DNA of 10,959 bases from VRUE01 sp035605155 (GTDB taxonomy: Bacteria > Actinomycetota > Thermoleophilia > Solirubrobacterales > 70-9). How positions within the stretch are numbered: the first letter of the stretch is position 1; the number at the start of each line of letters is the position of its first letter. The notes beneath the pieces are model-generated. The model did not search any database and was not told the origin of the DNA. It was given only the letters and a program-made list of their open reading frames with translations. The position numbers were made by a program, and so were the translations under genes. The stretch covers positions 1-10,959 of the forward strand of contig DATNHC010000168.1 of NCBI GenBank assembly GCA_035605155.1, written 5' to 3'. This document shows positions 7,014 to 10,959 of this stretch, one piece after another.

Positions 7014-7039
7014 CTTCGCGCCGGGAGCGAAGCGCGAAG
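7014..7039 (+). repeat. 8-bp hairpin between marR and the MFS start
   Basis: CTTCGCGC (7014-7021) pairs perfectly with GCGCGAAG (7032-7039) around a 10-nt loop containing GGGAG. It lies just upstream of the preferred MFS start at 7047. If translation starts there, the structure sits in the leader and could tune MFS translation. If it starts at 6972, it is simply coding. Confidence 0.45.
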
Positions 7040-7046
7040 TGTGTTC

Positions 7047-8399
7047 ATGAGTGCCGCTCTGCGCCGCTCGTTCGACTCGCTCGAGGTCCCCAACTACCGG
7101 CGCTACTTTGCCGGCCAGCTGATCTCCCTCTCGGGCACCTGGATGCAAACGGTGGCGGCGATCTGGCTGATCCTCACGCTGACCGGCAGCGGTGTTGCCG
7201 TCGGCCTGACCACGGCGCTGCAGTTCCTGCCGATGCTCCTCTTCGGCGCCTGGGGTGGCGTCCTTGCAGACCGCATCCCTCGGCGACGGCTGCTGATCGC
7301 GACGCAGGCGCTGATGGCGATTCCCGCAATCGGCCTCTTCGTCGTGACCGCGACCGGCGTCGTCGCCCCGTGGATGGTCTTCCTCGCCGTCTTCGCGATG
7401 GGCAGCGTCAACGCGATCGACAATCCGGCCCGGCAGAGCTTCGTCTTCGAGATGGTCGGGCCCGACCGGGTGGTCAACGCGGTCAGCCTCAACAGCGTCA
7501 TCGTGCAGATGGCGCGCATCGCCGGGCCGGCGCTGGCCGGTCTGCTGATCGCCGGCTTCGGCGTCGTCCCCTGCTTCGCCCTCAACGCGCTCACCTTCGT
7601 CGCGATGATCGTCGCCCTCTGGGGGATGGACCCGCGCCGCCTGCACACCGAGCCGCTTGCCCCCCGCGAGCCGGGGGCGATCCGCGCCGGCCTGCGCTAC
7701 GTGCGCGCCACGCCCGAGCTGGCGGTGCCGCTGGCACTGATGGCCCTGGTCGGCACGCTCGGCTTCAACTTCCAGGTGGTGCTGCCGCTGCTGGCCAAGT
7801 TCAGCTTCGGCGGCGACGCGAGCACCTACGCCGCGATGGTCTCGGCGATGGCTGTCGGCTCGATCGCCGGCGCCCTCGTCAACGGCGCCCACGGCCGCCC
7901 CGGCCCGCGCCTGATCGCCGGCGGCGCCCTCGCCTTCGGCGTGCTCGCCCTGCTCTCGGCGGCGATGCCGGCGCTGGCCCTCGAGCTCGGCGCGCTGACC
8001 CTGCTTGGCGCCGCCGCCGTCACCTTCGCGGCAACGATCAACTCTTCGCTGCAACTCGCAGTCGAGCCCCAGATGCGCGGCCGCGTAATGGCCCTCTACT
8101 CGGTTGTCTTCCTAGGCTCGACCCCTATCGGCGGCCCCCTAGCCGGCTGGCTCGCCCAGACCTACGACCCCCGCGCCGCCCTCCTCCTGGCCGCCGTCTC
8201 CGGCCTCGCAGCCGCCTGGGCCGCCCACATCTCTTTCTCCCGCATCCGCACCCGAGCCAAGCCATCTAAAGCGCAAGGAGAACCGGCGACGGCCCTGACC
8301 CCGGCGGGGAGCCGCACAGCGTTGTGGAGTGACAGGGGGAGGGGGTGCGGCGGACACTCCCCGCTTTTGTCCGACGCACCCCCTCCCCCTGTCACCTAA
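7047..8399 (+). CDS. MFS transporter, enterobactin-exporter-like (MFS_3) family
   Basis: 450 residues from the ATG at 7047, chosen because 'LRRSFDSLEVPNYRRYFAGQ' is the typical N-terminus. An ATG at 6972 overlapping marR adds 25 residues without similarity to the family, and its only GGAGG abuts the ATG. About 12 hydrophobic segments are visible. Family marks: 'FAGQLISLSGTWMQTVAAIW' in the first helix, the loop 'GGVLADRIPRRRLLI' at 70-84 (motif A), and 'GSVNAIDNPARQSFVFEMVG' with 'NSVIVQMARIAGPALAG' in the middle helices. It is a proton-driven inner-membrane exporter; the substrate is unknown, and with a MarR partner a toxic or antibiotic-like compound is likely. The membrane domain ends near 'SFSRIRTRAK' (~residue 407). 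The last ~43 residues are unconserved, and the final ~23 are encoded by the long hairpin at 8330-8394, so the natural C-terminus has probably been extended by that element. Confidence 0.88.
   Translation: MSAALRRSFDSLEVPNYRRYFAGQLISLSGTWMQTVAAIWLILTLTGSGVAVGLTTALQFLPMLLFGAWGGVLADRIPRRRLLIATQALMAIPAIGLFVVTATGVVAPWMVFLAVFAMGSVNAIDNPARQSFVFEMVGPDRVVNAVSLNSVIVQMARIAGPALAGLLIAGFGVVPCFALNALTFVAMIVALWGMDPRRLHTEPLAPREPGAIRAGLRYVRATPELAVPLALMALVGTLGFNFQVVLPLLAKFSFGGDASTYAAMVSAMAVGSIAGALVNGAHGRPGPRLIAGGALAFGVLALLSAAMPALALELGALTLLGAAAVTFAATINSSLQLAVEPQMRGRVMALYSVVFLGSTPIGGPLAGWLAQTYDPRAALLLAAVSGLAAAWAAHISFSRIRTRAKPSKAQGEPATALTPAGSRTALWSDRGRGCGGHSPLLSDAPPPPVT
8330..8394. repeat. 26-bp near-perfect inverted repeat, REP-like hairpin at a convergent gene end
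   Basis: Left arm TGACAGGGGGAGGGGGTGCG (8330-8349) plus CGGACA (8351-8356). Right arm TGTCCG (8368-8373) plus the exact complement of the left arm (8375-8394). One internal mismatch (G8350/A8374) and an 11-nt loop. It lies between convergent stops at 8399 and 8403, so it may end transcription from both sides. There is no T tract after it in either direction. The TGTCCGAC/GTCGGACA core and its location resemble dispersed palindromic (REP) elements; that assignment is inference, since a single copy is seen here. Confidence 0.8.
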
Positions 8400-8402
8400 C
8401 TC

Positions 8403-9386
8403 CTAGCCAACGTACCCCGCCGACTCGAGGTAAGCCGCCGCCGCTTCCTTCGGCGTCTGCTTTTCGAGTTCGACCCGAGCATCAAGCTCCTGCATGACTT
8501 CGAGCGTCAAGCCTTCCTGCACTTCGACGATCGTCTTTTCGAAGTCCGGCCCAGCTTTCTCCGCAGTCGATTTCTCGGTTACGAAGATCACGTTGCCTGC
8601 CGGGAAGACTTCCTTGTCGTCTTCGAGGATGACGAACTTGTCTTTCTCGGCCGAGAGCTGGGGGTCGGTGGTGAAGAGAATCGAGAGATCCGCCTGGCCC
8701 TTTTCGAGGACCGTGTAGCGCAGGCCGATGTCGACCGGCTTGAAGGACTTGAATTTGAGCCCGTAAAGCTGTTCGAGCCCGGCCAGGCAGTCGATCCGCT
8801 GGCGGCACTCGGGCGAGCCGTAGAGGGTCATTTTTTCCGACTTGCCTTCGAGGTCGGAGACCGTCTCCAGCCCTTCTTCGGCGAATTCCGTCGTCGTGCC
8901 GACCGCATTGGCGCTCGCAAAGGGAGTCGGTGGGAAAGACGTCAGGCCTTCTTTTTCGAATTCGGCCTTTGCTTTTTCGGAGGCCTCCTCGGCGCCGGCA
9001 GGGACTTCTTCGGGTTCAAGGCCGAAGAACGAGGTCAGCGCCGTGCTGGCGTACTCCGGGTAGCCGGAGATCTGCCCGGACTTGACCGCCTGCAGCGCCA
9101 CCGTTTCGGAGCCCAGGTTGAGGTCGCTCTTCACTTTGTAGCCGGCGGCTTTCAGGGCCTGCGCGTAAATTTCGCCGAGGATTTCCTGTTCGGGGAAATT
9201 CTTCGAGCCGATCGTCAGGCTGACTTTGGCGTTGTCGGGATTGGAGACGATCGCTCCGGCATTCCCGCCACCATCGCTGCCGGTGGTGTCGTCATCGCTG
9301 TCGCCGCAGGCAACTACGCCGAGGCTGAGGGCTAGCGCAAGCAGCATGCTGACCGCCGCTCGCAGACGAGTGAGCTGGGACCTCAT
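8403..9386 (-). CDS. Osmoprotectant/glycine betaine ABC transporter substrate-binding lipoprotein
   Basis: 327 residues; the ATG at 9386 is preceded on its strand by AGAGGA at good spacing. The N-terminus has a positively charged start, a hydrophobic stretch and the lipobox 'LGVVAC' with Cys27, so it is probably lipid-anchored outside the membrane. An acidic Ser/Gly linker (~28-45) follows. The OpuAC-type domain begins at ~54 with 'SLTIGSKNFPEQEILGEIYA', then 'GSETVALQAVKSGQISGYPE', and includes 'GSPECRQRIDCLAGLEQLYG' with two cysteines that may pair, and 'GLRYTVLEKGQADLSILFTT'. These are features of the OsmF/ProX/OpuCC group that bind glycine betaine, choline or related quaternary amines. 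The exact ligand is not readable. It is last in the operon, after a 34-bp gap following the second permease. The C-terminus 'AAYLESAGYVG' is intact. It is rich in Lys and Glu codons, which show as T-rich runs on the plus strand. Confidence 0.92.
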   Translation of the reverse strand: MRSQLTRLRAAVSMLLALALSLGVVACGDSDDDTTGSDGGGNAGAIVSNPDNAKVSLTIGSKNFPEQEILGEIYAQALKAAGYKVKSDLNLGSETVALQAVKSGQISGYPEYASTALTSFFGLEPEEVPAGAEEASEKAKAEFEKEGLTSFPPTPFASANAVGTTTEFAEEGLETVSDLEGKSEKMTLYGSPECRQRIDCLAGLEQLYGLKFKSFKPVDIGLRYTVLEKGQADLSILFTTDPQLSAEKDKFVILEDDKEVFPAGNVIFVTEKSTAEKAGPDFEKTIVEVQEGLTLEVMQELDARVELEKQTPKEAAAAYLESAGYVG

Positions 9387-9409
9387 TGGATTCCTCTCTT
9401 GTCGTTTTG

Positions 9410-9425
9410 CATGATGAGAATCATG
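9410..9425. repeat. Small intercistronic palindrome at the permease stop
   Basis: CATGAT-GAGA-ATCATG is a perfect 6+4+6 inverted repeat that contains the permease stop codon and lies ~24 nt before the binding-protein start. A small hairpin here could stabilise or uncouple the binding-protein part of the message, as happens in some ABC operons. Confidence 0.4.
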
Positions 9426-10140
9426 TGGGGCTCAACCGCAAACCTTTCGAGGTGAGCAGACGCTGCAACCCGGCGAGCGAGAACTCGAGCACGAGGGCGA
9501 GCAGAGCGACGACGATCGCTCCGGCCAGCACTCCGTCGTCGCCGTACACGTTGCCGTTGATGATGAAGTCGCCGAGGGTCAGAACCCCCGCCAGTGGTGC
9601 GATCGTCGCCGTCGCCACGATCGCGATCGTGGCCCCGCGGATGCCGGCGAAAATAGTCGGGATTGCGAGTGGGATCTCGACCTTACGGAGGATCTCGAAC
9701 TCGGTCATGCCGATGCCGCGGGCGGCGTCGACCGTGGCCCGATCGACCTGGTGGATGCCGACGAAGGTGTTGGCGAGGATCGGTGGCACGCCAAGCACGG
9801 CGAGCGCAATGGTCAGGTTGAGGACGCCGACCCCGATCGCCGCCGCCATGAAGGCGATCAGCGCCAGCTCGGGGATCGCGCGGCCGATATTGCCGAGGGC
9901 CACGGCGAACATTTCGCCCGTGCCGCGGTGACCGAGGTAGAGGCCGAGCGGTAGTGCCACCAGCAGCGAGAGCGTCAGCGCCAGCACGGTCAGCTCGAGC
10001 TGGTTGAGGGTGAGTTCGACCACCTGCTCGATGCCGCCAACCGACTTGCCGCCGGTCACGTTCGAGCTCTGCGGGATGAAGATGAATTCGATCGCGCCCT
10101 CGACCGAAGCGAGCACAGGGTGGGGGAGGAGACCGGTCAT
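9421..10140 (-). CDS. Osmoprotectant ABC transporter permease (second)
   Basis: 239 residues. The ATG at 10140 overlaps the stop of the upstream permease in an ATGA arrangement, which indicates translational coupling. The first ~45 residues are a short, mildly hydrophobic lead ('HPVLASVEGAIEFIFIPQSS'), followed by membrane segments beginning near 'VVELTLNQLELTVLALTLSL'. The loop 'DAARGIGMTEFEILRKVEIP' is the EAA-type motif that docks on the ATPase. 'LTLGDFIINGNVYGDDGVLA' near the C-terminus is typical of the OpuCB/OpuCD/OsmW/OsmY group. It would form the membrane channel together with the first permease as a heterodimer. No truncation is visible. Confidence 0.92.
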   Translation of the reverse strand: MTGLLPHPVLASVEGAIEFIFIPQSSNVTGGKSVGGIEQVVELTLNQLELTVLALTLSLLVALPLGLYLGHRGTGEMFAVALGNIGRAIPELALIAFMAAAIGVGVLNLTIALAVLGVPPILANTFVGIHQVDRATVDAARGIGMTEFEILRKVEIPLAIPTIFAGIRGATIAIVATATIAPLAGVLTLGDFIINGNVYGDDGVLAGAIVVALLALVLEFSLAGLQRLLTSKGLRLSPT

Positions 10141-10871
10141 GCCGCCCTCGCTCGCCGCCACGGTGTCAGCAGGCGCTGGGCGCCAAGCAGGATCAGGCCG
10201 AGGGCGATCGCGATCAGGAAGGCGATGCCACCGGCGAGGATGATGTTGGTCTTGAAGGTGAGGTCGGACTTGATCAACGTCCCCAGCCCGCCACCTCCGG
10301 CGAACACGGCCAGTGTTGCGATCGCCACCGTGCTCACGGTGGCGATCTGCAGGCCGGCGAAGATCTCCGGCGCGGCCAGTGGCAGCTCGACCTTCCAGAG
10401 GATCTGGCGCTCGGTCAGGCCCATGCCGCGCGCCGAGTCCTTGACCGAAGCCGGGACGTTGGCGAGCCCGACGATCGTGTTGCGGTAGATGATCTGCAGC
10501 GTGTAGGCGCTGAGGGCGATGATCGCCGTGTCGCGGCCGCGGCCGGTGATCGGCAGCAGCAGGAAGAAGAAGGCGAGGCTGGGGATCGTGTAGAGGACGC
10601 CCGTGCCGGCCAGCAGCGGCGGCTGCAGCCAGCGGTGGCGGTGGGCGAGCAGCGCCAGCGCGAAGGCGATCGCGAAGCCGAGTAGGACGGAGATGAGCAC
10701 GAGTTCGACGTGCTGGACGGTGGGCGTCCCATAGCGGTCGATGTTCTCCCGCGCCCAGTCCCAACAGAAGAGCTTGTCGGTCGCCTGGCAGGGAAGCGTG
10801 TCGGTGCTGCGTTCCTGGAAGAAGTCTTTGCCGACTTCGCCGGTCACGGCAAGTAGTGCTGCGTTAGCCAC
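10137..10871 (-). CDS. Osmoprotectant ABC transporter permease (first)
   Basis: 244 residues from a GTG at 10871, which overlaps the end of the ATPase gene by 8 nt. A later start is possible because the first ~50 residues are poorly conserved, although 'ATDKLFCWDWARENIDRYG' looks like the usual periplasmic lead of actinobacterial homologues. Membrane segments begin at 'TVQHVELVLISVLLGFAIAF'. Then 'LYTIPSLAFFFLLLPITG', the EAA-type loop 'DSARGMGLTERQILWKVELP', and 'LAVFAGGGGLGTLIKSDLTF' follow. It pairs with the second permease to form the transport path for betaine-type solutes. A heterodimeric pair is what the OpuC/OsmWY systems use. Confidence 0.92.
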   Translation of the reverse strand: MANAALLAVTGEVGKDFFQERSTDTLPCQATDKLFCWDWARENIDRYGTPTVQHVELVLISVLLGFAIAFALALLAHRHRWLQPPLLAGTGVLYTIPSLAFFFLLLPITGRGRDTAIIALSAYTLQIIYRNTIVGLANVPASVKDSARGMGLTERQILWKVELPLAAPEIFAGLQIATVSTVAIATLAVFAGGGGLGTLIKSDLTFKTNIILAGGIAFLIAIALGLILLGAQRLLTPWRRARAA

Positions 10872-10959
10872 GGGGTCGCTCCACCGCGCTCTGCTCCTCG
10901 GTCTTAGCCTTTGGCGAGGCGAGGAACTCGGAGATGATCTCGACCGAGAGGACGCCGGC
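10864..10959 (-). CDS. Osmoprotectant ABC transporter ATP-binding subunit, C-terminal end only
   Basis: Only the last 31 residues lie in the window, ending with TAA at 10866-10864. 'GVLSVEIISEFLAS' followed by a Lys/Glu-rich tail fits the end of a CBS-type regulatory domain in ProV/OpuCA/OsmV ATPases. The Walker and signature motifs are outside the window, so the assignment rests mainly on its place at the head of the operon and the 8-nt overlap with the first permease. Confidence 0.65.
   Translation of the reverse strand, partial: AGVLSVEIISEFLASPKAKTEEQSAVERPRG

Noticed and set aside
10141..10764. Long minus-strand frame continuing upstream of the second permease into a 447-residue product
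   Set aside because: The upstream part is an arginine/proline-rich out-of-frame reading of the first permease; the real start is the ATG at 10140 with ATGA overlap.

Overview
The window is GC-rich with dense, tightly packed genes, and the protein sequences look actinobacterial. Abundant delta-60 repeat proteins, a long-form AhcY and an osmoprotectant ABC operon would fit Thermoleophilia/Solirubrobacterales. That placement is inference from protein style; no phylogenetic marker was tested.

Layout. (1) 2-448 (+): the 3' end of a delta-60 (DUF5122-type) repeat protein with a striking 13-bp inverted repeat inside the coding sequence. (2) 438-1808 (-): a CstB-like sulfur-metabolism protein (MBL-fold persulfide dioxygenase, cysteine-less rhodanese, active rhodanese), divergent from (3) acetyl-CoA synthetase acs at 1871-3853 (+). 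The 62-bp gap between them carries an inverted repeat over a promoter-like site. (4) 3835-4671 (-): a voltage-sensor-like cation channel with a non-canonical selectivity filter, divergent from (5) ahcY, S-adenosylhomocysteine hydrolase, at 4754-6181 (+). (6) 6182-6529: a 348-bp gap without a protein gene but full of RNA structure. On the minus strand it holds a class II tRNA-like cloverleaf (6323-6414), further hairpins and a hairpin followed by a T-rich tract. It ends near MarR at back-to-back -35-like palindromes. (7) 6530-6982 and 7047-8399 (+): a MarR regulator and an MFS exporter, probably one drug- or metabolite-efflux operon. (8) 8330-8394: a 26-bp near-perfect hairpin at the convergent end of the MFS gene. 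(9) 8403-10959 (-): an osmoprotectant/glycine-betaine type ABC importer in the order ATPase (partial), permease, permease, substrate-binding lipoprotein. The first three are translationally overlapping.

How it works together. Most of the window is housekeeping: acetate activation, methyl-cycle SAH removal, persulfide detoxification, compatible-solute uptake and ion conductance. Gene pairs meet tail to tail with short coding overlaps (438-448, 3835-3853) or a 3-bp gap (8400-8402). The part least explained by known families is the 6182-6529 intergenic region. The tRNA-like element there has an atypical anticodon loop, and its anticodon arm is perfectly complementary over 13 nt to a second hairpin in the same candidate transcript.
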